Of a stretch of 36,774 nucleotides of DNA, positions 7,755 to 15,512 are shown piece by piece. A program made the position numbers and the translations under genes. Source of the stretch: Polyangiaceae bacterium (lineage in GTDB: Bacteria; Myxococcota_A; Polyangia; HGW-17; JALWFW01); assembly GCA_027013865.1 (NCBI GenBank), contig JALWFW010000036.1, positions 21,819-58,592 of the forward strand, written 5' to 3'. A model generated the notes under the pieces. That model worked only from the letters and a program-made list of their open reading frames with translations. It was not told where the DNA came from and made no database searches. Position 1 is the stretch's first letter, and each line of letters opens with the position of its first letter.

Positions 7755-9101
7755 ATGTCTGGGAAAAAGGTTCGATTCATGACTATGGCAGTAACGACCA
7801 TTTTTGTTTTCCCCATCATTCTCACAGGATGTCAGTTCGATTCGGCTGGTCTTCCTGCATCGGCCAACTCCAACAATTCGAACGGCGTAAACAATATCAA
7901 CAACAGCAACAACACCAATGACGGAACCGATCCCTGCGAGGGGGTACAGTGCGGAGAGCACGGGACTTGCGTGGTCATATCCAATTCTGCAGAGTGCCAG
8001 TGTGACAGAGGCTACATATATGACGGTAGTACCTGTAGTGAGATCCACACAACCCCATGTGCTGGAGTGGACTGCGACGGACACGGCACCTGCGTCATAG
8101 AAGACGGTAAGGCTGAGTGCCGGTGTGACAGGGGTTATACGGCCGAGGCCACCCACTGTATCGCCGACGCGACCGATGCCTGTGATGGGGTGGACTGCGG
8201 AGGCCACGGAACATGTGTGGTAAACAGTGGGGATGCCGTATGTCTGTGTGACAATGGTTATATCAATGACTCCAGAGATGCTTTGGTATGTATTGATGCG
8301 GTACAGTGTACTGCTGATTATGAATGCGATACAGGACTCTTGTGTTCGGCTGATGGTGTCTGTGTATCTCCTCAGTGCGGATTGCCACCTTCCCAAAACG
8401 GTAACAGGACGGCGTATGAATCATGCACTCCAGATTCTGTAACTAGCTGTAATTATTGCAATAATGGTGAATGCACCATGGCCTCGTGTCTCAGATGTTC
8501 TTCCGGTCTGGTGTGCGTGCCCTTCGGTCAGCCCATAAATCCGTATTATCCTGAAGCCACGGGCATATGTATGCCTGCCTGCAACCCCTGTAATCGCGAT
8601 GTCGGTGACTGTGATACATCGCAGACATGTTTCCCCCTGTCTTCTTCTGGTGGTGGAGTGTGTCTAGACAGTAATACCTTGTCCAGCACCGGACAGCCGT
8701 GCGCAGCTTCTTTTTCGAGCGGTGACGATAATGACGAAACTCCGGAGATGTTCATGGGATGCACTTCAGATCTCGAGTGCGTTTATGATGCCTCTTTAAT
8801 CAGCAGTGGTAGGTGGTACTGCCGTAAGCCATGTACTCCTGATACCACTCTGACCGATATGGACGTATATTATCAGGCATCCACTTCTTCCGACTGTTCC
8901 GGGAATGAGGTTTGTGCAGGAGCCTACGTCACAGGGGACGCTATCATCCATTTTGAATGTATGACCGGCTATTTGGTGACAGATGAGGATAATATGTGTG
9001 GTCGTGTGGGTTCTAGCTACAATTACTGCCAGTCACCGATGGAATGTTATAAGAAAAATGGGGAAGTCTTTGACAACTGTCATAACGATGATTGGAAATA
9101 A
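7755..9101 (+). CDS. EGF-like, cysteine-rich lipoprotein
   Basis: The product has about 448 residues. After a signal peptide ending in lipobox LTGC comes an Asn/Ser-rich linker (~residues 36-57), then three EGF-like modules (CxGVxCxxHGTCV...CxCDxGY...C), then a longer Cys-rich region with spacing seen in myxobacterial surface proteins (CNPCNRDVGDC, CRKPC). The ATG at 7755 has GGAGG 5 bases upstream; that GGAGG overlaps an alternative upstream ATG at 7743, which is less likely. The second half, from about 8250, looks AT-richer than the window, with codons such as AAT, TAT and GAT, so this region may have been acquired or evolve fast. It ends inside motif copy 3. A calcium- or protein-binding surface role is an inference from the EGF modules. 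Confidence 0.85.
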   Translation: MSGKKVRFMTMAVTTIFVFPIILTGCQFDSAGLPASANSNNSNGVNNINNSNNTNDGTDPCEGVQCGEHGTCVVISNSAECQCDRGYIYDGSTCSEIHTTPCAGVDCDGHGTCVIEDGKAECRCDRGYTAEATHCIADATDACDGVDCGGHGTCVVNSGDAVCLCDNGYINDSRDALVCIDAVQCTADYECDTGLLCSADGVCVSPQCGLPPSQNGNRTAYESCTPDSVTSCNYCNNGECTMASCLRCSSGLVCVPFGQPINPYYPEATGICMPACNPCNRDVGDCDTSQTCFPLSSSGGGVCLDSNTLSSTGQPCAASFSSGDDNDETPEMFMGCTSDLECVYDASLISSGRWYCRKPCTPDTTLTDMDVYYQASTSSDCSGNEVCAGAYVTGDAIIHFECMTGYLVTDEDNMCGRVGSSYNYCQSPMECYKKNGEVFDNCHNDDWK

Positions 9102-9124
9102 TCAATAATATCAATAAGTTATAC
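9101..9124 (-). repeat. 3'-end motif copy 3 (TAACT-N3-TGA family)
   Basis: On the minus strand it reads GTATAACTTATTGATATTAT. It fills almost the whole 25-base gap between the convergent stops at 9101 and 9127, and its end overlaps the stop codon of the EGF-like lipoprotein. On the plus strand it contains TATCAATAAGTTA, an exact match to the IHF consensus WATCAANNNNTTR. Confidence 0.62.
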
Positions 9125-9126
9125 GA

Positions 9127-10182
9127 CTAGGCCAGAAAGTGGCGGGCAGCTATGGTGGCAACGGAAGCCCGTATGTGACGTATGCGCGGATGCCAGCGAC
9201 CCATGCGTACCCGGTTGGTGAGAAGCACGGCGCAGGTGCCAGTAGGGGGATGAATCCACAGGCTGGTTCCAGTGAATCCCAGGTGTCCCACGGTGTATTT
9301 CCTTGGAAGTTCCCCGGCAGTGGAGGTCTTTCCGGTGGGAGTATCCCAGCCCGCCGTGAAGCATCTTCCGGTGTGCTTCCACATGGACGTCATGACCTTC
9401 CTTGGAAACGGTCCGTTTCCGTGCCAGGACTGTACGAGCCCTTCGACGAGAGAGGTGACACCGCCAAGTGATGCAAAGAGACCGGCATGACCTGCTCCGG
9501 GTCCGATGAGTCTGGCGTTCTCGTCGTGGACGTGACCTGGATCTGGAGGAGAGGATGGATCCCGGTTGGAGACCACCAGTTCAGGATATACAGGCCAAAA
9601 TCCCATACATGGACCAGTAATACCGTCTATCAGCCCCAGATAGATGTTCGTCCAGTGTCTACCGACGGTTTTTTCCAGTACGTATCCCAGCAGTACGTAG
9701 CCCAGGTCACTGTAGGCTGTCTGAGTGCCTGGTGGATGGGATGCCCTAATCCGCGACAACAGTTCCGGGACTTTCTGGCTTTCTGAAGTCTCCCTGAAAA
9801 GCGGGGCCCAGGGAGGAAGTCCAGAGACATGTGCCAGAAGATGTAGGACATTGACTGGTCCGAAAGGAAACATCTTCTCGGTCCAGGGAAGGATGTCCTG
9901 AACGGGCTCTTCTGGTGACAGAAAGCCGTCGTATATGGCCAGGTGGATCATGAGGGCCGTTGTTAGGGGTTTGGTGAGGGAAGCAAGATCGTAGACAGAT
10001 GTACCGTCAACGAGGCTGCTGTCCGGAGACGTGTCGTGACGTCCTGCGTGGGACATTACCCAGAGATAATGACCGTCGCGGAGAGTGCCCACGGCTGCAC
10101 TGGCTCCTGTGTAAAGACCCGCAGCAAGTCCCCCTTTCAGTACCGAATCAAGATGACTCCTGATTTCTTCAATGTTTGTCAT
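9127..10182 (-). CDS. Serine hydrolase, beta-lactamase/penicillin-binding-protein fold
   Basis: The 351-residue enzyme has the serine-beta-lactamase superfamily motifs: SLTK (Ser68/Lys71, SxxK nucleophile and base), YSD (Tyr157, in place of YxN) and HLGFTGTS near 300 (the HxG-type third motif). LLAHVSGLPPW is typical of the esterase/D-aminopeptidase-like branch (family VIII esterases, DUF3471-type relatives). There is no signal peptide, so it is probably cytoplasmic and an esterase or amidase rather than an antibiotic-resistance lactamase. It is last in a minus-strand operon, 25 bases after the LOG-like gene. Its ribosome site is weak, suggesting translational coupling. Substrate unknown. Confidence 0.85.
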   Translation of the reverse strand: MTNIEEIRSHLDSVLKGGLAAGLYTGASAAVGTLRDGHYLWVMSHAGRHDTSPDSSLVDGTSVYDLASLTKPLTTALMIHLAIYDGFLSPEEPVQDILPWTEKMFPFGPVNVLHLLAHVSGLPPWAPLFRETSESQKVPELLSRIRASHPPGTQTAYSDLGYVLLGYVLEKTVGRHWTNIYLGLIDGITGPCMGFWPVYPELVVSNRDPSSPPDPGHVHDENARLIGPGAGHAGLFASLGGVTSLVEGLVQSWHGNGPFPRKVMTSMWKHTGRCFTAGWDTPTGKTSTAGELPRKYTVGHLGFTGTSLWIHPPTGTCAVLLTNRVRMGRWHPRIRHIRASVATIAARHFLA

Positions 10183-10207
10183 AGGTTATCAAAGGCGTGT
10201 CAGCACT

Positions 10208-10726
10208 TCATCCGAGGATGTCGTCCAAAAACTCCATGACTTCCTGAATCGAGTGTAGGGGAGCGACGACGTCCTTGCGCCTGGGATCGAGTCTGCGTCC
10301 GGCTATCTCCGCTGCAGTACCACCCGAGGGAACTAGAGCCCCTACGGGTTTTCCATACTGCCATGCGAAGGCTGCTTCGGAGAGTGTGCCTGAACCGCCG
10401 GACACCACGATGAGGGCATCGCCCATGAGTGCCACCATGGAATTGCGTGCGAAACCGACACCAGTGGGCAGGGCCACTTCCACCCACTCGTTGGCCTCGT
10501 CTTTGCTCTGACCCGGAAGAAGACCCAAGCACACGCCCATGCGGTCCGGGACGGACACGAAACCACGGCACACGGCCTCCATCACACCATCCCTACCGCC
10601 ACACAGAAGATGATATCCTGCATGGGCCAGCTTCTGCCCTAGAGTACGGGCCAGTGCTGCCACCTCTTCTGATACAGTGCCAGAGGAACCGCTCACGGAT
10701 ACTATGGGAAGACGTCTTATACTCAT
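10208..10726 (-). CDS. LOG-family / TIGR00725 Rossmann protein
   Basis: The 172-residue protein is a short Rossmann-fold member of the SLOG superfamily. GSSG near the start, CGGRDGVMEAVCRG (~residues 42-55) and SGGSGTLSEAAFAW (~108-121) are the paired nucleotide-binding and catalytic-loop motifs; the second corresponds to PGGxGTxxE of cytokinin-activating LOG enzymes, with Glu kept. The family can bind or hydrolyse nucleotide derivatives, but the TIGR00725 branch has no settled function. It starts 20 bases after the thioredoxin-like lipoprotein and ends 25 bases before the hydrolase, so the three are probably co-transcribed, although their functions are not obviously linked. Confidence 0.82.
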   Translation of the reverse strand: MSIRRLPIVSVSGSSGTVSEEVAALARTLGQKLAHAGYHLLCGGRDGVMEAVCRGFVSVPDRMGVCLGLLPGQSKDEANEWVEVALPTGVGFARNSMVALMGDALIVVSGGSGTLSEAAFAWQYGKPVGALVPSGGTAAEIAGRRLDPRRKDVVAPLHSIQEVMEFLDDILG

Positions 10727-10746
10727 CTGTTCATCTATGTTTTAGC

Positions 10747-11433
10747 TTAGTGCAGGGGATCGAGAATGCTACGCCAGTCGGAAGTGGTCTCCACTGCGGC
10801 GAATTCACGCATTATTTCCATGGTCTCGAGATCGATCACGTAGTTGGTGGGGAATCCTCCCTTGAGGTAGTCGAAGTAATAGCGGTGATCGGGATCCCAG
10901 GACATGTAGTAGTTGTCCTTGTCGTCGAGATGGCGCTGTCTAGCGAAACTATACGCTACTATGGGACTGGAATCTATGTCACTGGTAGTGGTGGTTACGA
11001 TGACTCCTAGGAAGAAGACTTTGTTTTTGTAGTCGTCGATGATCTGGGACAGGGCATTCGTCTCGTTTTGGCAGTGGGGACACCACGCAGCGAGAATGGA
11101 TAGTACCATGTAACGGTAACCCTGCTGGAGCAGGTAGACGCGAAGCTGCTGGGACGTGAAGACGTTCTCTCCAGGAGTGAGGATATTCTCCTCTATGTCA
11201 TGGTAGCCGGTTACGGCAATTTTGTCGTTGGGCAGCACGCTGTGGACTTCGACGGCATAAGGACCACAGGGATAAAGTTCAGTACCGTCGCCGCACCGGG
11301 GCAAAGACACTGACTGCTCACTGTCGGGATAATCCAAGTCTCCATTCACCACCTCGTTGGTGTAATCCTCTTCGCAGGAAGCCAGGGTTACGAGCGCTGC
11401 CAGTACTGCAGGTATGAAAATCAGTTTTTTCAT
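10747..11433 (-). CDS. Thioredoxin-fold lipoprotein (TlpA/ResA-like)
   Basis: The 228-residue product has a lipoprotein signal (LASC, Cys20), an acidic linker and a thioredoxin-like domain with ILAAWCPHCQNE (Cys118-Pro-His-Cys121), the redox CxxC of periplasmic TlpA/ResA-type thiol-disulfide proteins. A further cysteine pair occurs at ~47 and ~56. It is predicted to sit lipid-anchored in the periplasm, where it could reduce or form disulfides. That is notable because disulfide-rich lipoproteins are encoded on both sides. AAGGAGAGG precedes the ATG at 11433. It heads the minus-strand operon and is divergent from the Cys-rich lipoprotein gene at 11517. Confidence 0.85.
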   Translation of the reverse strand: MKKLIFIPAVLAALVTLASCEEDYTNEVVNGDLDYPDSEQSVSLPRCGDGTELYPCGPYAVEVHSVLPNDKIAVTGYHDIEENILTPGENVFTSQQLRVYLLQQGYRYMVLSILAAWCPHCQNETNALSQIIDDYKNKVFFLGVIVTTTTSDIDSSPIVAYSFARQRHLDDKDNYYMSWDPDHRYYFDYLKGGFPTNYVIDLETMEIMREFAAVETTSDWRSILDPLH

Positions 11434-11444
11434 AGTACCTCTCC

Positions 11445-11471
11445 TTGACATGTCAGATGGCATCTTATAAC
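11445..11471 (+). promoter_or_regulatory. Plus-strand promoter of the Cys-rich lipoprotein gene
   Basis: A perfect TTGACA (11445-11450) and a TATAAC (11466-11471) are 15 bases apart, slightly short of the ideal 17. The -35 lies inside the palindrome TGACATGTCA. The predicted leader is about 40 bases. Confidence 0.45.
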
Positions 11472-11491
11472 ATTTGACCACCTGAGAGCAA
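11464..11491 (-). promoter_or_regulatory. Minus-strand promoter of the thioredoxin-like operon, overlapping the divergent one
   Basis: On the minus strand TTGCTC (11486-11491) and TATAAG (11464-11469) are 16 bases apart. The -10 shares the TTATAA bases with the plus-strand -10, so the two polymerases would exclude each other. Confidence 0.4.
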
Positions 11492-11516
11492 GGGATTTTC
11501 CCTGAGAGGTTGGAAC

Positions 11517-12716
11517 ATGACAAAGAAGATTCTTCTGGCATCTGTAATCCTGATGATGGCGGCTGTAGTGCTGTCAGGGTGTGGTAGCACCGATTACGAC
11601 GAGCTCGGAGCCACTTGCACCGAGAATTCAGCATGCGAGGACGTGTGCCATACTGGTTTTCCTGGTGGCGTATGCACCACTTCTTGCGATGCGGACAACC
11701 CCTGTGAGGAGGGAGTGTGTGTCACCTTCTCCGATGGAGGCTGGTGCCTTCCCGAGTGTGAGGACAACTCTGAATGCCGTGATGGCTATTCCTGCATACT
11801 CGGTGCCTGCCGTCCCGTATCCGAAGCTTCTGAGCCCTGTGATGACGGTGACGACTGCGGCACTGACCTGAGCTGTCTGGAGGGGATGTGCACCCACACC
11901 TGTTCCAGCATCCTGGACTGCGACGATATGGTGGGCACTTACTGCACGACGGATGCTTCTTCCACTGGCCTGTGGTGTCTGCCTCCCATAAGTGATCCCA
12001 ACCTGGGTGTTTCATGCTTCGTGCCTCCGGTGGAAGATGACGAGTTGGTGGGTAAGACTTCGGATGCCACGTGTGCAGAAAATTACGTGTGTTACCCGGA
12101 TCCTTCCAACATGGACGCATATTGCACCACAGCCTGCAAGACCGATCGTGACTGCCTGCCTAACATGGCCTGCCGTGAGGTAAGCACTGCCAACGGTCTC
12201 GTGAGCATGTGCGTGCGCCGTGAATACTGCGAGCCCTGCAACACCGATGACGAGTGCGGCAGCCAGTATGACAGGTGCATAGGTTCCGAACCTTCGAAAT
12301 CGAGCGAGAACTTCTGTTCCACCAACTGCGATCCCAACGAGCCTGCCACGTGTCCCACGGACAGCACTTGCAAGCAGGTCTACTTCTGCACGACCCGCAA
12401 TGCGTGGGTACCCGACTGCTCCTGGTGTGACGGAGAATGCAAGACTGACGGTCCCTCGGTTTTCGAGTGTGTACCCGATTATGGTGCCTGTACTGGCAAC
12501 GGTTCTCTGTGTTCTCCTTGCCGTACCCAGGAAGAATGCCAGAACGGAGACGGCGGCTACTGCCTGACCTCTCTGGATAACGCTTTTTGCACCAAACCGT
12601 GCACCAGTGACACCGAGTGTCCCGAGGGCTATATCTGCTACGACATCGGTGCATCACAGAAGCAGTGCATCCCTGGCAATACCTCTTGCACCAATCCCCA
12701 GGCCCCTCAGCAGTAA
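11517..12716 (+). CDS. Cysteine-rich lipoprotein with tandem disulfide modules
   Basis: The 399-residue product has a signal peptide with lipobox LSGC (Cys22), then more than forty cysteines in short modules of the type C-x3-C-x2-D-x-CxxGxxC (for example CTSDTECPEGYIC and CDADNPCEEGVC). No catalytic motif is visible. Such modular 'dickkopf/EGF-like' Cys patterns are widespread in secreted proteins of Myxococcota and related lineages. It shares a divergent promoter region with a thioredoxin-like lipoprotein that could assist its disulfides. The ATG at 11517 has only a modest ribosome site (GAGAGG). Function unknown; surface or extracellular binding is a guess. Confidence 0.85.
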   Translation: MTKKILLASVILMMAAVVLSGCGSTDYDELGATCTENSACEDVCHTGFPGGVCTTSCDADNPCEEGVCVTFSDGGWCLPECEDNSECRDGYSCILGACRPVSEASEPCDDGDDCGTDLSCLEGMCTHTCSSILDCDDMVGTYCTTDASSTGLWCLPPISDPNLGVSCFVPPVEDDELVGKTSDATCAENYVCYPDPSNMDAYCTTACKTDRDCLPNMACREVSTANGLVSMCVRREYCEPCNTDDECGSQYDRCIGSEPSKSSENFCSTNCDPNEPATCPTDSTCKQVYFCTTRNAWVPDCSWCDGECKTDGPSVFECVPDYGACTGNGSLCSPCRTQEECQNGDGGYCLTSLDNAFCTKPCTSDTECPEGYICYDIGASQKQCIPGNTSCTNPQAPQQ

Positions 12717-12740
12717 TCCGTCTCCTGTGATTCCTACCCG

Positions 12741-12759
12741 GCTGCCATTCTCTGGCAGC
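12741..12759 (+). terminator. Hairpin after the Cys-rich lipoprotein gene
   Basis: A perfect 7-bp stem, GCTGCCA/TGGCAGC with loop TTCTC, starts 24 bases past the stop codon. The following bases (GTCCGTCCTTCC) are pyrimidine-rich but lack a real T tract, so it may be a 3' stabiliser rather than a terminator. Confidence 0.35.
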
Positions 12760-12845
12760 GTCCGTCCTTCCCGTCAATCGTCGTTTTGATACGTAACCAG
12801 GCCTTCAGCAGACATACTGCCGTGTCGTGCTTTTAGCCATTCTGA

Positions 12846-12928
12846 CGTCCTAAAGTCGTCCGTATACTGCTACCAGCAGATACACGTGCAGTAAAGACGT
12901 ACGAGGGAGCTCGCTGTCGGTTAGGACG
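12846..12928. other. Cloverleaf-like folded intergenic element
   Basis: An 8-bp closing stem, CGTCCTAA/TTAGGACG (12846-12853 with 12921-12928), encloses a strong hairpin GTAT(A)CTGCT-ACC-AGCAGATAC (12862-12883, nine pairs with one bulge). It also encloses a weak ACGT/ACGT hairpin and a CGAG-GGAG-CTCG hairpin. It lies in the 280-base convergent gap and lacks the conserved T-arm of a tRNA on either strand. It could be a small structured RNA or a tRNA relic; there is no direct evidence of transcription. Confidence 0.3.
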
Positions 12929-12947
12929 GCATGGTGATGAATATATG

Positions 12948-12971
12948 AGCTAACTTACTGATATCATTGAG
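12948..12971 (+). repeat. 3'-end motif copy 6 (TAACT-N3-TGA family)
   Basis: It reads AGCTAACTTACTGATATCAT and runs into TGAGGTTTTTG. It lies in the convergent gap, 26 bases from the end of the DUF1460 gene. It is the most diverged copy but keeps TAACT and TGA. A 7-bp hairpin, CTGAAAC/GTTTCAG (12979-13000), follows and overlaps the DUF1460 stop. Confidence 0.5.
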
Positions 12972-12996
12972 GTTTTTGCTGAAACTGAGACGGGTT

Positions 12997-13860
12997 TCAG
13001 GGACAACTGGGAGGCGAGGGGGGAGAGACTATCTGCAGGAATGCAAGGCCGGCCACGGGACGGAAGCCTTCCTTCTCGTAGGTTTTGAGGAACCTGACGT
13101 AATGCTCGAGGGGAACGTCCATCACCCTGTGGTGCAGGCTAGAGGCATGGCGGAAGAAGAGGCGGCCGTTGCCGTCTCTGAGAAGCAGACCCATATGCGT
13201 CACCATGAAGGGATTTCCCAGCTGGCGGGCCGCTACCACCATGGCCAGGGCAGGAGTATGCTGGGCAAGAAGCCCCCGTTGGTCGTGTATCCAGTCGATG
13301 GGTACGTAGTCGATGTGCTGCCATCCTCTCGGGGCAAGCCTCCCCATGGCTGTAAGCCGAGACTTGAATGGGTTGCGCCACCGTCCTTCGGGGCGCACGA
13401 ATCGGCGCATGCGTCTGGTTTTTAGGCCTTTTATCGGTTTTAGGTATCCCAGGGCGATATTGCCGGGAATCCAGCTGCCAGCCATGGTGAAGAAGCGGTG
13501 TGACTGCGTCACCTCGCAGCCGTGGTAACGCATGACTCGCATCCAGTTCATGACCTCGGCCGGGGTGCGTGAAAAGGACAGGGCGAGGGTCTGCTCCACC
13601 ATCGTTTCGCAGTCCACGTGACAGGGGTCGAACAGAGGGTCTGGATCCGGGCCATTCCCCTCACCAAGGGGATCGATGGCGTAGGGTGTACCCAAAAACA
13701 TGCCGGACCAGTGATCGATACGCTCTGACAGTGTTTTGTCCGCCATCTCAGCCAGTTCGGAGGAAAGTCCGTGGTAGGCCAAATAGGCTCCACCCTCACC
13801 GTGTTCGCACGGAGGCATCAGGGCATTTCCGAAAAGCAGGTACAGTGCCGCCCACCACAT
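12997..13860 (-). CDS. DUF1460 (amidase-like NlpC/P60-related) protein
   Basis: The 287-residue product matches the DUF1460 family, whose solved members have a papain-like fold and are described as N-acetylmuramoyl-L-alanine amidase-like. The region LGTPYAIDPLGEG (~55-67), followed by DCETMVEQTLALS, holds the probable catalytic cysteine. THMGLLLRDGNGRLFFRHASSLHHRV (in part; ~218-243) supplies the two histidines expected of the triad. The N terminus (MWWAALYLLFGNALM) is hydrophobic and may be an export signal, fitting a periplasmic cell-wall role. No convincing ribosome site precedes 13860, so the start could be the internal ATG 14 codons later. It stands alone and is divergent from the COG2403 GTPase. 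Confidence 0.8.
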   Translation of the reverse strand: MWWAALYLLFGNALMPPCEHGEGGAYLAYHGLSSELAEMADKTLSERIDHWSGMFLGTPYAIDPLGEGNGPDPDPLFDPCHVDCETMVEQTLALSFSRTPAEVMNWMRVMRYHGCEVTQSHRFFTMAGSWIPGNIALGYLKPIKGLKTRRMRRFVRPEGRWRNPFKSRLTAMGRLAPRGWQHIDYVPIDWIHDQRGLLAQHTPALAMVVAARQLGNPFMVTHMGLLLRDGNGRLFFRHASSLHHRVMDVPLEHYVRFLKTYEKEGFRPVAGLAFLQIVSPPSPPSCP

Positions 13861-14008
13861 GAGGCACTGACTACCACCAAATCGCCTTGTATGGAAGATG
13901 CACGGTGCCCTTCTTGACAGAACTCACCTGGGATGCCTTTAATCCCTTGCCCCTTCTTATTAAATGGATATGTTTGAAGCGCCCGTGACGGGGAAAGGAG
14001 TGGTACTT

Positions 14009-15340
14009 ATGGCAAAGAAGCGTGTACTGATACTTGGAGCTGCCGGAAGGGATTTTCACAATTTCAATGTTTACTACAGGGATAACGAAGATTACGAAGT
14101 CGTGGCCTTCACTGCCACACAGATCCCCAACATAGACGGACGTCGTTATCCTGCAGCCCTGGCAGGTAAGCTCTATCCCGAGGGAATTCCCATATATCCC
14201 GAGGAAGACCTGGAGAAGCTCGTCAAGGAGCACAGCATAGACGAGGTGGTCATAGCCTACTCGGACCTGCCACATGAGACCGTGATGCACCTGGGTTCCA
14301 GGGCCACGGCCGCTGGTGCAGACTTCCGGATTCTGGGACCCGACAACACCATGGTGAAGAGTACGAAGCCCGTCATATCCATATGTGCGGTGCGTACCGG
14401 CTGCGGCAAGTCCCAGACCACCCGCTACATATCCGAGATCCTCAAGGAGCACGGCCTGAAGACCGTGGCAGTGCGTCATCCCATGCCCTACGGTGATCTC
14501 GAGAAGCAGGCTGTCCAGAGATTCGCCGATTACGAGGACATGGACAAACACGAGTGCACCATCGAGGAGCGCGAGGAATACGAGGCTCATATCGACGTGG
14601 GCAACGTGGTGTATGCAGGCGTGGATTACGAGGCCATCCTGCGTGAGGCCGAGAAAGAAGCCGACGTGGTACTGTGGGACGGCGGCAACAATGACTGGCC
14701 CTTCTACAAGGCTGATCTTGAGATCGTGGTGGCAGATCCCATGAGACCCGGCCATGAGTCGGCCTACTTCCCGGGAGAGACCAACTTCCGCAGGGCTGAC
14801 GTCATCGTCATAAACAAGACCAACACCGCTTCCGCCGAAAATGTGGAGAAGGTGAAAGAGGCCGCCCGCACCATGAATCCTGGTGCAGTGGTCATAACCG
14901 CCGCATCCGAGATAGCCGTTCCGGATCCCGAGATGGTCAGGGGCAAGCGCGTCCTGGTGGTGGAGGATGGTCCCACCCTCACTCACGGTGGCATGGACAT
15001 CGGCGCCGGTTACGTGGCCGCAAAGCAGTTCGGAGCTGCTGAGATAGTCGATCCCAGACCCTATGCAGTGGGCTCGATAAAGGGTGTCTATGAGAAGTTC
15101 TCCCAGCTTGGTCCCGTGCTGCCTGCCATGGGTTACTACGAAGATCAGCGCCGTGAACTCGAGGAGACCATCAACAGCGCAGACGTGGACGTGGTCCTTC
15201 TGGGCACACCCATCGACCTGTCTCGCATCCTGAAGGTCAACAAGCCCATGGTGCGTGTGTCCTACGAGCTCAAGGACATGGAGGAGCCCACCCTGCGAGA
15301 GCAGGTTATAGAGTGGCTTCGCAAGCATAACCTCGCGTAA
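14009..15340 (+). CDS. COG2403 GTPase, cyclic 2,3-diphosphoglycerate synthetase-like
   Basis: The 443-residue protein resembles the COG2403 family, which includes archaeal cyclic 2,3-diphosphoglycerate synthetase (2-phosphoglycerate to 2,3-DPG to cyclic DPG). Residues ~5-115 form a Rossmann-like N-terminal domain (RVLILGAAGRDFHNFN). AVRTGCGKSQTTR (~127-139) is the P-loop, VLWDGGNNDWPF a Walker-B-like strand and VINKTNTA an NKxD-type base-recognition motif. AAAGGAG lies 9 bases before the ATG at 14009. It is followed by an organophosphate-type transporter with its own promoter. In bacteria this family is uncharacterised: cyclic DPG synthesis, another kinase/cyclase role or a metal-chaperone-like GTPase are all possible. 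Confidence 0.82.
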   Translation: MAKKRVLILGAAGRDFHNFNVYYRDNEDYEVVAFTATQIPNIDGRRYPAALAGKLYPEGIPIYPEEDLEKLVKEHSIDEVVIAYSDLPHETVMHLGSRATAAGADFRILGPDNTMVKSTKPVISICAVRTGCGKSQTTRYISEILKEHGLKTVAVRHPMPYGDLEKQAVQRFADYEDMDKHECTIEEREEYEAHIDVGNVVYAGVDYEAILREAEKEADVVLWDGGNNDWPFYKADLEIVVADPMRPGHESAYFPGETNFRRADVIVINKTNTASAENVEKVKEAARTMNPGAVVITAASEIAVPDPEMVRGKRVLVVEDGPTLTHGGMDIGAGYVAAKQFGAAEIVDPRPYAVGSIKGVYEKFSQLGPVLPAMGYYEDQRRELEETINSADVDVVLLGTPIDLSRILKVNKPMVRVSYELKDMEEPTLREQVIEWLRKHNLA

Positions 15341-15459
15341 TTATTGGCATTTCTCAGATAGATTTTTCCAGCCGTCAAATCGAAGTAAAAGGTGGAATCG
15401 TACCGGAAGGCAAAATAGGTGCCGGGTGTTTGTGGCCTCACAGCCTGCGTTATCTGTCC

Positions 15460-15488
15460 TTGTGAAACCCGTATGATTACCCTAAAAT
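15460..15488 (+). promoter_or_regulatory. Promoter of the OPA-type transporter gene
   Basis: TTGTGA (15460-15465) and TAAAAT (15483-15488) are exactly 17 bases apart and about 24 bases before the GTG start. The rest of the 172-base gap from 15341 shows nothing clear. Confidence 0.5.
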
Positions 15489-15512
15489 GCACTCCCAGCG
15501 CGAGGTGAGCAA

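Noticed and set aside
8441-8462. GTAACTAGCTGTAATTATTG, resembling the 3'-end motif
   Set aside because: It lacks the TGA (reads TGT), lies inside the EGF-like lipoprotein and encodes part of its Cys-rich region.
9127-10182. Antibiotic-resistance beta-lactamase
   Set aside because: No signal peptide and an esterase-type LLAHVSGLP motif; only the fold is shared.
12846-12928. A tRNA gene
   Set aside because: No GTTCRA T loop, no 7-bp acceptor plus anticodon arrangement on either strand.
13871-15328. A 485-codon open frame antisense to the COG2403 gene
   Set aside because: It mirrors the codon bias of the real gene, has no ribosome site or recognisable domain, and the plus strand carries a clear P-loop GTPase.
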